A stretch of DNA of 64,000 nt from Trichoplax sp. H2 (taxonomy: Eukaryota > Placozoa > Uniplacotomia > Trichoplacea). A program made the translations under genes and the position numbers. A model generated the notes under the pieces. That model saw only the letters and a list, made by a program, of their open reading frames with translations, was not told where the DNA came from and made no database searches. Shown here piece after piece: positions 25,101-38,100 of this stretch; position 1 is the stretch's first letter, and each line of letters begins with the position of its first letter. The stretch lies in assembly GCA_003344405.1 (NCBI GenBank), contig NOWV01000183.1, positions 1-64,000 on the forward strand. Reading direction: 5' to 3'.

Positions 25101-28100
25101 TAAATTTAGTCATTTAGTCTTCACGGTGGTTTGCACCGTGACATTATGAAACAGCAAATCCGAAAACATCATCAGTCTAAGTCTTCCATATCTGCTTACC
25201 ATATATTAAATTAAAAATTGATAATGCAATAACTGATAAGGTTTGAAATTAATGTAGTAGTAATTCGATAGCGCTGCGAAAGTCTTCAGTTTTATTTATT
25301 CAAATGATAATTTGATTATGAACCGGCAGATCTGAAATGGTATAGTGAATGATGATAAGAGATGAAGTTAAATATTACTAAATGATGTCTGTAATAATTA
25401 TTTATCGACTATTTTCATTTTAGGTATCGAACATTTACTATTTTAATTATAGAGTAATCAGGCAAATTAGCTTACATGTAATTGAAGCAGATGTCTTAAT
25501 TAGATATGAAATAGTTGTAGTTCCCACAGTTGAACTGAAGATCATCACTTTAACTTTGCGACTTTTGAAAAGCATGTCTTGATTTTTTCCAGGTTACGGT
25601 TTAGCCTCTACAGGTATATTTTAATGTAGGGGTAAAAGTTTGTGAACGTCAATAATGGATGCATCAAAATTTATTTCAAGCTGATATATAATTATCATCA
25701 TATAAGGGAAACTTTCAACTTTTTGTGAATGAAATTTTAATGTATGAAGTAAAATGGAAGACGAGAAAATGTTTTGTATTTGTCAGATCACAGTATACGC
25801 GTAGACATTTGATAAAAAGGTCATAATTTAGTGTTGTTAAGTCATTGTAAGAAATAGATTAAAGCAGATAAATAGATTCTTCATAATATGAATAATATTA
25901 TGAAGTAGTACGATGCTAATTTCTCAGCCTATCCTTTCCCATAAATACTACGCACGTATACAGTGACGTTCTAAGATTATGTAATACCATTAACAATTAC
26001 TACTTCGTTTTATTATTTTAAAAATACGGATATAACTTACGTACAAAGTATTCTAAAATAGGTTCTGAATACCACGTTATGAATTAGAAATTGTCCGCTA
26101 AATTGAATTTGAACTTGAGTTCAAGGAATTAAATTCCGGTCATGCATTGAATTAAACTTTTCTTCTACGTTCGTTAGTAGTATTTCCCTAATAGAATTGA
26201 TTTTCTCTATTATTATGCATTATTCCGACAACCGAAAACGTTAAAACGTGACATGGTTTAAAACGTAAGGGATGAAAGTAGTAGATGATTGAAATTATGG
26301 ATGTTGATTATTACTATTTATATAACATAATTTCCTAATAAGTAAGCTAATTTTAGGGACCTAAATATTATATTAATCTATAGCGTGCATTGAGATACTT
26401 GCCATGATAACTAGACTGACTGGATTTCATACACTGATTTATCATCAACAGCCATAGTATGAATTGATCCAAACTTGAAAATGATAAAGATAATTAGTTA
26501 ATTACGAAAATCAATTTTTCTTTAGATGATAACGTTGATAAGGTTCAGATCAATTTATTTATCTATAGAAGAAATTAAACCCTAATCAAGGTATTTGAAT
26601 TATGATTTATTTAGATAAGAAAATAATTTACCTCATGATATTCATGGCATAGTATCTACTCAATTAGGTAAAAATATTTTCGAAATATTATTTTACACAG
26701 TAGAACGATTTTAGGCATTATTTTAAGTTAATTATTTTGTTTTCATGGTCGCACATTAAAATAACTCAACAGGATAACATTCAAGGTAAAACATTGTCTC
26801 GATGGTATGAGCAATAATTCGATAGATCAAGCAGCAATTGCATTAATATTGTTTCGCTTGCATGTTATGAAGGTGACAACTTTTATCAATAGATACTCTA
26901 CAACTCAGAATAATTACCACGAAGGGTTAAGCTAAGTCATTAATTCAATTATATCATTAACTCAAGAATGATTTGACAACATCAACAATTAAGTACAGCA
27001 TTTTAATATTGAAACACAAATTTCTACCTTCCACATTTTGTTTACGCTTGAGTAAGTAAGAATTATTATGTTACAGGCAAAAACAATCATATGCAGATAG
27101 AAACATGATGATGAAAGAAATGGTTTTGGAACTTTTCAATTTTGATTATTTACTTCCCTATATAGTTGCTACAACACAATTTTATTTGCTGTAGCAACAA
27201 CAAACGTAGATTTTGAATAGACTTTAGCTGCTCATAGCAATCAATTGCTTAACGGATACCTTGCCTATATAATGGTGTTTCAATTTTCGTAAGTCATACA
27301 GATAGAAATAAATTGCTAAGACATCAAGTATTATCAGCATTTCTTATACTCATTTAAGTACTAAAGCAATCTATTGATCCTGATTGAGTTCTATAAAAAA
27401 GGCGATAAGGTACCTAGGTATCGAATATGCCATTAGTGGTCAACGTAAACGATATGATCGGTGTTGTACCAAAACTAGCATTGCTATACGGCTAGGAGAT
27501 CCTGACTAAATTCAGAATAGCGGATGAGTAACACAGATCGCAAATACATCACGTTATATAATCTAGGATAATTGTAAATTTTATGAGGTCAATTTACGTA
27601 TGTCGAAATAATAAACGGATAATTTTAAACTTGTCATCATTCAGTTATGATATTTGAGGTGGAATTAATTTACAGAAAACATAAAGCTACTATTATTTAA
27701 AGTACTTTAATTCGTAATAAGGATATGTTTATAATATCAATAGAAATATACGGAAGATGACTTGAAGAAAAATGACGGTAAAAGAAGATATTTTTATTGC
27801 ACTATCAATTAAGTCACGTAATGATTCTGAAAGTTTATGATGACTTCGATACATGTTACAGAGCATATGAAGAATATTTTCTTCAAAGCAGTTACCCCGT
27901 CGAACAATCGCTATCGATTTGATAATTTCACTTTCCTAATGCAAAGCTACTAGAAATTGGAATAATTCTTCAAAGTTGATAAAATAAAATTGGAGATGAA
28001 CTTGCATTTAAATTAAAATCAAATGAATAGATATTATTGACCGGTATAACGAATCAGGACTGAATAGTTTATAATAGGCTATCAATTGGCCCTTATTTTA

Positions 28101-29726
28101 TATTTGTAATTGATGTAGTGTTTAGAAACACGTCAATAAATAAGTAAATAGAATACACTAGAATTTGTTGTAATATCGTTTGATTATTAATGGCACAATT
28201 TTGCTAGCAGTTTACCCCAATATCGAGGAGAAGCTGTAGAGACGATCTTACAATCAATAACTTTATTGAAAGCATTGACTATAACATTACGTTAAAAGAC
28301 ACAGTAATAATTGAATGATAATCAGAAATTAAAAGTATAAACTACAATTTTATATATTTTCGTGACTTTTATCAAGTTCACATCCTAGTATCAAATAGAA
28401 TATTATCGTAATCGCCGTTAAAGTAAATAAATTTCATTTCTTTTAAAAATAATAGAAAAACTAGCTGAAGGAAATGCAGGCACAAACAGACATCGCATAA
28501 ATAGCAACGGCTCATAATTTCAAAATCAAATTTTTGCATTGTTATTCTTTAAATTAGTTAAACCAATGGAAGATTGCTTAACTAACTATGGATTAACAAT
28601 AATTCAGCATTGAAATTATTGTATAATTAAGGCCTTGTCTAGACTGTGCTGAATAGATGAATAATCAAGACAGAGGCATCTTATTTTCGGCTAATAAGAT
28701 GTTGATTGAAGTCCTTTTAAACTATATCATTCTCTCTACTTCACATTAGAAATAATTTAAATGAATACTAATGATGTTGATAGTAACGAAGTAAAATATT
28801 GTCGAGGATAATGATGATAGATTTCATTCCTATAAATTAAATCAATAGCTTGAGTTATCAGCCGAGCCCCTTTTTTGCTTTTACTTTTCCTATTATCTAT
28901 GCAGTTTACCATAGCTATGGAATACTGTATATATTTCATGTTTCTAGCTTCATAGATAGGTGAATATTTTCTATTATCATTCATTCAAGGCATGATCACG
29001 TTGGAAAATTGTTTACTTAGTGTATTTTTCTATCATGATCTATACTAAACCGGAAAGTTCAAGAAAGCAATATGACATAAACGAAACGATTGATGGAATA
29101 GTCTAATTTTAAACTAACGACTCCAGCACGTCTATTAGGATAAAAATGTTATATAATATAACTTTGAAATCATTTTTGGATTCAATCAATCACTTGATTG
29201 TTATCATCTTGCAAAGTTTCATAGTTGATCCTTTTATTCTTAATAATCAAAATCTATTCAATGCAATTATCAATCCCAACAATAAAGGGTAGTCGTATTT
29301 CCAATTAAGATAAATCCATTGTCGATGATAGGATAGTTATTATTTTCTATAGTCGACCAATTCTTGACTTTATTATTGTTTCTTTCATTTTATATCCAAC
29401 ATTATCAATATTAATTGATCGAAATGCTGCTCATTGTCCACAGTATCCCTATAAATAGCGAACAAAATAGCTAATAAGCACAGTTGTAGTCGTTCATCAA
29501 CTTGACCAACACATAGAAACTCGTAGCATCTATTGCAAAAATAGTCATTCCTAAAATTAGAAAAAGACTTATACTTTCTTAAGCTAATATTTCATTCCAT
29601 CGCATTATTTAAGCTTAATCAGTTAAGCTATATGGTCCTACAGGATAGAAAAGGTAAAATTGATGGTTAGCAAATTTATGCATCAATCGATCTATCACTG
29701 CTTTTCATCATTTATTTGATCTGAAC
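22154..29726. other. 7.6-kb gene-poor stretch
   Basis: No supported coding sequence. It could be intergenic, or an intron if the 29727 exons belong to LIM gene 2. Two neat hairpins stand out: TCACGGTG/CACCGTGA at 25121-25141 (8-bp stem, 5-nt loop) and GTTGCTACA/TGTAGCAAC at 27165-27198 (9-bp stem, 16-nt loop). A 75-codon antisense frame at 28757-28984 looks fortuitous. Confidence 0.6.
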
Positions 29727-32700
29727 ATGAGTTGTCTATTTGCAGCAATAACGAGCTCACTACAGCTAGGTACAATCGTTGAATCGCCTCGATATCCTAC
29801 TAATAAAGTTATGGCTAGTCAGCAGTATTATTCAGCTTTGACTCAAGGTAAATCGAACGTATATAGGTTAAATTAGGGTTTTATTCAGCATCGATAATTA
29901 GAATGTAGACCTTTTTACTACGAGGTAACCTCATATAACACTACCCAATAAGAGGCAACATAGTAGATCAAAGGAGCCTATTTTATTAGTATTACTTTAA
30001 CTAAGATTGATCAATAATATGCGATAGATTATGACATTTTGCTACTGCGTGTTAAATGATTAAGTGCAGCCGCCATTATCTTATCATGCATCGAAATTAT
30101 TAATCTATGTAATAGTACAAATTGGCACAATTTATTGCCTTATTTAATATTGTAGTTAATCAGTAACTTTAAAAGTTTTCCCATATAATTTTTAACTTGA
30201 TAGTAGTTGACCTACTTAAATCTATTAAGATGTGATTAATTCTTATTTATTACAAAATTATAAGCCTATATATCGCCTATAAATCGATCGAACAACGGTC
30301 TTGAATTTTTACTCTCTGTTTTCCTCTGATGAAAAACCCCATTATCAGCTCTTTATTTATGTTGTACTGATCTCTTTACTAGACCACCAAATCAACATTC
30401 CACCGACGAATATACGAACAAAATCAGCTGAAGACAAGATAGTAGGTGATGGGAATATAGCCAGCCCAACTAAAAGGCGTCGTTATCGTAAGTCGATGTC
30501 TAATCCGCTATTTACGTCGTCGAGTATACCGAAATCGCCATGTCTTCCAGCAATGAGTGGAAAGAAACATATCTCGTTACCCGAACTGAATGAACAAACC
30601 AATTTGACCACCAATCGGATAGCATGGAAAAATAGCGATATGTTTAAATCATCGAATAATATCAATGCGGTTGCAACACCTACTTATAATCGGAAAGAAT
30701 ATTTGAAAAAGCGAGTAACCTTTGCAACCCATTTAGAAACTGATAATAACGAAGATAGTCAACATCAAAATACCCAACAGAAGGCTTTTCGATCCCGCAA
30801 AATCAGTAAGTTCATAGCAAAAAATAATAGTTTACATTTTTCTCAACGTGCATATTGTCTACCTTGAATCTTACCTTGATATTGCCTAAAGTCATAGAAG
30901 TCTTCCTAGTTAGAAGTCAATATTATGTTTTTACTACACTTAAGCGGTGTATTTCGTCATAAAATTGTGGAAAAAGAGGCGGAGAAGGAAGTAAAATAAC
31001 CCTATAGGATGTTTATACAAACAAAATACAGTAGCTTCAAGCAGTTAAAAAAATTAGACTATTTTATTCTATGAACAATAGAATCGCTGCGTAATTGATA
31101 GACAATACCTGATATTCCTTTTCAGACAATATTGCTGAGCTGGAACTATTTAACTAAAAAATACAATCGTTACGCCGCAATATTGTAGGATATTCATAGT
31201 TTAACATTTTATGCTATATCTCCCAGGGATAATCTTATTCTTTTGACAATAATACTAGTCTTTGCTAAAATTTAGAGTAATCAATGATCGTCAATAAGGT
31301 ATCATAACAATATCAATTCAAATCATAGAACTTTTAGATTAATAATATTCTAGTTTTCTTTCAACATTATCACTTCTATCTAGCTTGAAAATGAGATTGC
31401 TATTCTTAATTGTGAAACGATTGATTTTGATATTTGATATCATCTTCATTTAAGCGCATTTGCAAGGTAATTGGGGTTATATTACATTCTCATTGAAGAA
31501 ATTATTCAGTTAATTATTAACGCTAATTAATGTCCATTTACAGAAGAGACGCATAAAATTGTCTTAGAGTGAAGCTATTGTATAGAGTGTCTGAATGGAT
31601 TTGATAACATTAATTAATTATTAGTTTGACGCCAGTATATTCTTTAAATTTTCCACTTAATTTATTACAAGGCTTAAGGCAATTTAATCTTCTGGCATTA
31701 CATAAGAATTGATCTCGATTAATCTGCACAGTTTTATTCAGGACTGATCAAGTATTTACTTTCATTTGGTTTTGAATCAAAAGAATTTACCGGTATTTTA
31801 TATTACGATTTTTCATCAATAACGCACCCGTATGCGGTGCTATAAGCTGTGGAATATTATAATTAGTTTTTAGTAGGCTTAAACTTAGCAAAGTTGATAA
31901 AACAATTCACCAACAGGAACAAAAATAAATTGATTAAGAATGATATTATCCCATTTTATGTGTATGTATGGAAACGTCATAGCGCTCTACGTTTCTAACT
32001 TAAAATTAATCGCATCCATACGCCACATTTTGACTAAAGTATATTAAGGTATCCATGCAATTTTAGTTTTAAAAGCCCATATGAACTTTTAATATTTGAA
32101 GAACGATTTACTACCAGCATTCCTTTATTCGTATTTAGCTTTAATTATTTATAATCATTTCGAAATATTTTACCAATTTTCTAGAATGACCAATTCAACG
32201 CTATGCAAGTGATTATCTATTTTCTTAATAAAATACTTAAACACAGGAGTAATTCCCTTTAATAATTAATGACAATCTGAAGAAATTGTGTAATAAAGTT
32301 AAAAATGGTCTCTTGGATGCTTCTGCATTACAAAAACATATATCGGCAAAAATGATAGTTTCTTATAGTTATTTTCTTATTTTTCAAACTTAACTGATCA
32401 ACATATCCCTAATTACAGCTTAGAATTACCGGTAGTACTTGTAATTGAGCGCTTATTTCCCTCTTAAAACAAATATACCACCATAATAATTACTGTATTA
32501 AAATAAATTGAAGAAAATAGCATTAATAAAATCTAAAAACGATTATCGCTTTATTAGTAAAAATTCTTGTAGCTGACGATTTCCTTCCATTTGCCACTAT
32601 TAAATTACAGGCGATCCAATTCGACCCATCCTGAAAAATGATAACAGAAGATTACGACGATTAAGTTCATTAGAAGATTGTTCATCGCCATCAATGCATA

Positions 32701-33011
32701 AAATTCAAACCTTTGAGCCAAAAATTACTCCATTCAATTCGAGTGATTCATTAGATTTGACTTATCAATCGTTAAAGAGTAAACACAATGATCAATATGG
32801 TATTCCAACCACAACCAAGTTAGCTCAGGCTCAAGCCAACGCTATAAAATTACGTAAAATTATTCGATCGATGTCAAATGAATCGAATGCTGCTTTCAGT
32901 GGACAGGTTAAGCCAGCCAAGAAAACATTGCCAGGTCGTAATGTTGCTTTAAGCATATCAAACGGCTTACGTAAATTAAAAAATGAAGCTCATCTATATT
33001 TAATTAAGTAA
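29727..33011 (+). CDS. unrecognised Ser/basic-rich protein with RVTF motif, three exons
   Basis: Exons 29727-29847, 30383-30805 and 32611-33011 join in phase (1, 1) with good sites (CAAG|GTAAAT, ATCA|GTAAGT, TTACAG) to give 314 aa. I do not recognise the family. Visible features: a basic run KRRRYRK near residues 71-77 that could be a nuclear signal, KKRVTF ending at 154 that fits the PP1 docking consensus (RVxF), and RRLSS, a PKA-type phosphorylation context, in exon 3. The protein is largely polar and probably disordered, with a helical-looking Ala/Lys/Arg-rich segment near the C-terminus. A role as a PP1 regulatory or targeting protein is inference from a short motif. Start: ATG 29727 is in frame, but TTTGCAG just after it could be an acceptor, in which case upstream exons (perhaps LIM gene 2) are spliced in. 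The stop is followed by AT-rich 3' UTR with AATAAA-like sequence. Confidence 0.65.
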
Positions 33012-34931
33012 AATTATATAAAATACAAATAAATTCATGAACCATCTCTATTATTTCAAATTCAAGATTTAATCTCTATTTTTAATATCGTCACTAATCT
33101 TTAATTAATTTAGCTGCTTTGTCGACTGATTTTGTATATAGTTTTAAAATACCTTGATATCACGTATTATTGATCACTAAAGCCCTGCGATGTACTTATA
33201 TATAACTGGAGCAGTAAAGCGTTATATATTTGATCATGTTTATATTACATTAATAATACTAGTCTAACAACCTTTTTATGATACCCGTGTATGTGTTTAC
33301 CGAATACGTGTAACACAGTATTATAATCGTGAAAAATTTATTCGAGATCAAGGTAAAACAAATCAAGAAAAATATTAGTCTATCTGTGATATCTCACCTG
33401 GATGCCTGCTGTACAAATTAAACTTGTGCGTACATTATTTTGCTAGCTCAGGTTAATTCTACTATTTTGTTGTGGCTTTAGTTCCTCACTAAGCTTTCAA
33501 CATTTTCGGCAGCTATCTATAAATAATTAATCACTTAACTACTAAAAAGCAATATTAACGCTGGTTCATAAGCAATAGTATTTTGATTACTGTGTCTTAA
33601 ATGTGAATTTATTGATTGTCACCATGTAAGACTTCTGTATTATACCGCCTATGAATTATAAATTAAAGCTATTTTGAAAAATTTTGAAGCATTACATTGA
33701 CTTTGTGTAGATATTAAATTGAGCTACGTATAAAAGCAATAAGATATGGGCAGGCGAAAATGCCATTTTCTTACCCAATTATCATATACCCGCATATCTT
33801 AATGGCGCACTATATAGGTCTACCCGTATTATTGCCAAAAATTACTGTCGTGGGTTAATTATTTATCAGATCGAGTGTCACAACCCTCACTTGTGGCAAA
33901 GGAAAGTAAAGAACTCTAGTGTAGTTACTTAAAACTTGGGCTATTTCTCCCAGTACTTTCAGTTTCTATGAGAGAAGTATTCGAGAACTCGATTTCTCGG
34001 CTGATCTCCACAGACAACTGACTAATTATTATTACAATATTCTTCACGATACGAGTCTCGCCGTTTCTTGAGCAATTACTAACTTTATTCTACAAACACA
34101 CGCACTTAAATAGGTTTCTACAGTGAATTCTAACATTAACGAGTAATAATTCATGCCTTACAAGTTACATTAATTAGTATAATACCATTACTAAATATAC
34201 ATGTCGATATTCTCAGACTTAGATAGCTACAAGCTATCAGGTTTTAAGACGCTTAACCTTCGTCCATATACGGCTCAATTTTTAGAGATTAACACACGTT
34301 ATAAACCTATAGTAAATTAACTGCTAACAACTTCTATTTTTATTTCATTTCTACCATCCTATTATCAGCTACAAGCGCATTAAACATAGCACATAACCTT
34401 ATCTTATCTATTCATAAGCATTCATTAATCGACAGTTACTTAATTAGTAACGGCGTACCGTGACATCGAGTAATAAATGACTACTATTTAATGATAATAG
34501 AAATATATTGCAGGTTTACATTACGATCAAATGATGTTTGTGGCGTCTAACAATTTTGCTTGGTCCTTTTTCCTATCAATTTAGTATTAAAATTCGATAG
34601 TTTCACCTATTGCTTTATATAAATATGGCATTATGTCCAATCCTTAATATTTATGGATCTCTTAACACAAACTAGGAAACAAATTTGGAATTGGCATACC
34701 AATGACCATGCAGTACCTTTCTTAACTGTGTAAGCAAATATACTGCATATTTTTAACAACTAGTTCAGATACTAACTGATTAACTACCAACTGCAACGAC
34801 TGATATGCAGTCGTTTCCATACTACGCCACGGATTCCTTATTGATGAGTTCAATCATTTGAAAAAGTGCTAAACAGTAGCGCTGACTATTTACTGTATGG
34901 CATGAGTTGTGTGATACGTTGGTAACTGCAC

Positions 34932-35163
34932 CGTATGTTCCTATCATCAGTATTTTACATCAAATATATAATTACAGCAGACTAGATTTAATATCTATAC
35001 CGCATTTTCTTATCATCAGTGTAATACACCAAAGTACATAATTACAGTAGACTAGATTGAATATTATGCAATAGCCCGAAGATAACGTATGTTCCTATCG
35101 GTTTACTACACCAAATATATAATTACAACAGACATAGATTCAATATTTATACGATAGTCCATT
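34932..35163. repeat. degenerate tandem repeat, three units
   Basis: Units begin near 34932, 35001 and 35086 (69, 85 and about 78 bp). They share a TTCCTATC or TTCTTATC block, CACCAAATATATAATTACA and AGACTAGATT...ATA. Divergence and indels suggest an old local duplication. Confidence 0.75.
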
Positions 35164-38100
35164 TTAATATCGTAGATCAATCAAATTTGAATAAATACGC
35201 TTCAAATGAATTTATAACTAAGTACGGCTGATAATTAATCAGTATCACCTTTCAATGTTTTCTATTAGAATTTTTATTTTCTGACTTTATCTACGTAACT
35301 TATTGATCTTAACTAATATTTTGTTATTTTTGTACTTTCACTGAAAACAAAATTCTATTACGATTGTATTTGATGCTATAATAGCGGCTATAGCAAACAA
35401 TGATGGAAATTTTGACTAGAATATATTTCCCCTTAGAATGAGCTATACATTCATCAATGAAGTACGGAGTACTAGCATAAAAACCGTTGTCTTCATATTA
35501 CACAGTATGACGCATAATTCATATCGGAAAATTTATAGTATATGCATAGGACATTTATGATCTACTTTCAAGCTATATCGTTATTGGGCTATTGTGAGTT
35601 AAGCCTAGCAAAATTGGACTCGGTTACTCCTTGATATGAAAATGACCCGTAAATTATTTTATTTATTTTAAATCACTTGATATTGTCTTTATTGACTCAT
35701 ATATACGAAAAATTAATTTATATAAGACGAAGAAAATAGCCCAGCCCTAATTAATTTCTATTAAATAGGTGTGAATGTCGTAATACACGGTAACTTACTT
35801 AAAAATATAAGCGATAGTAATGCTGATTCAAGTTGGATGCGAATTAATATATTTTTGGGTGTTTATCATGTATGCTAAAAATATAGTACCAATTTTATTC
35901 TTGAGGCAGCGGAAGTTACCATTATGTAATTTTTATTGATTATATTTAGAATGGTTTTATTTTATTCTTCATTAATTACATAGAATAGTATGACCATAAA
36001 AATAACAACAACAAATAAACTAAAGTACATGGTCCATGTTACAGGTTTTACTGTGTTCATAAACAAAATTTAACTTTTACTGAAAGTGCAATAATGAATT
36101 TAAAAACTATAAACAAATTACTGGAAAATCTAAGCCGATAATCCCGAATTGTAAGCCATCTTCGCTTTTATACTACTGCATCCATAAATATAATAGAAAT
36201 TTTAGAGTATTAATTTTGTTTTAAATAAATAAATTACCTGAAATATTTTTAAATCGGCTGCCAAAAATTGTTTTCACAAAAAAATACAATATTATACAAA
36301 AATAAAAAAAACGGTGGTAGGTTAATAGGTTAATGCAAAACTTATTAGCTATTATTATATGCACAAAAAAATATCAAAATTGTCATTTTGAAGTTTAGTA
36401 TTCAATAATTCTTCAAGTACATCGATTTAGAATTAATATTAATTAAAAGTGGCATGTAGATTAAAATAAATAAATAATGCAAAATAGAAATTTACTCAAC
36501 CCCAACTGAAATTAACATGGCAAAAATGGGCCAGCACCTTCAAAATATGCAAGCATGAAATATTGTCAAATAGTAGATGGCATCGGTAGTAGATTCACAT
36601 TTTGATTGTAAATGAATAAATTGCTTTATTAGTATGAAAGACTAGGTAATCGAGATCAACTGCGGTATATATTGGCATCATTTGCGGAAGAATTGCATTG
36701 CTTATAATTTTAATTCCAGTTATTGTTAATGCATAGCTGAGGTAAAGCGATATGAAATTGTTTATCAGATTGATAAAATTTTGAGAAAGCAAAATCAGAA
36801 TTTGTCCATGAAGTGAGGCTACGTGATTTAATAGTAAATATTAATCATTTATTCTACGGATGTTATAAATGGTAGATTCTGATAAAATAAATTAAAAGAT
36901 TTGCAATAATTGAGGTTCGCTCGATTGATTATTAAAATTAAATACAAGATAGGCATTATTAGATATATATGTAAAGTCTTGAAAAATTTAATTTTTAATA
37001 GAATATACGGTAATATTGTCCTATATCGTATCTGCTACATGAAATATTTGATTAGCCGATTATCTGCATTTTACTATGGAAACAAAGATAATAATAATCG
37101 TAAGTTTATAAAGGTTGTACTACATACTATACTTTATGACGGCTCAGTTAATGAATTATTAAGTTGAACTATTCGTTACTTGCCCTTCTGATATGTACAA
37201 CAATGTAGAAGTCGAACCAGTACAGCTGCATACAAACTACAGATAATACCGTAAAATTTGAAAATACGAGCATAACATCTTTGTAAACTTACAGGAGATT
37301 AAATGCTTAGTCTAGGGATGATTAGTTCCAGGGATGAAATAAATTTAAAGCATTATTGTTAGCTAGTATAACATTAAACGTTAATGGAATTAATGAAAGT
37401 TATTGATTTCAAATTTGTCGTTAGAGCAGCAAAACTAGCTTAAATTTAATTGGCGGTTATTAATTGATTTCTTTTCATTCTTAACCGAAAAGAATCGCTT
37501 CAATTCTTTTAGAAACCATTGAAAAGTTTAATTTCTTTTCATTGCTATTGTGATTTAATGTTGACAATCCAATATCCAATTCTAGATGAATAAATAGAAT
37601 TATACGATCTAATTAGAAAAGATAATTAGTATGATATGCGTGTTCAATCTTTACATACGTATAATTCTACATCAAATTAATTATTTAAAATCGATTCTTC
37701 TTAGTATTGCAGAATATTAATGCTGATCAAGATCCGGGATAAGTTGCATCTACTAGCTTCCAACAATAGATACATAGTAATATTTATATTTATTTCCTCA
37801 ACAACTATTGTTGCAGAGGGAGCTCAGCGTTCGTAAAGTAATTTAAATCATAACCTAGGCTATTGTAATAATCGCAGAATTTATTTTTTGGCTGAAATTC
37901 TCGAAATAACGGATGAGTATAGAACAACTTTCGTTTGCTAAATATCCAAACAACATGGATAATTAATATCCTATAAAGTTCACTATTCTTCCAGATTTAG
38001 CATCCACAAATATTAATAGAAAATTCTCATTTTTCACATACTATACACATGTAAATGATACCATTGCAAAAATAAATGATTCATCAAATCTCTCTAGCCT

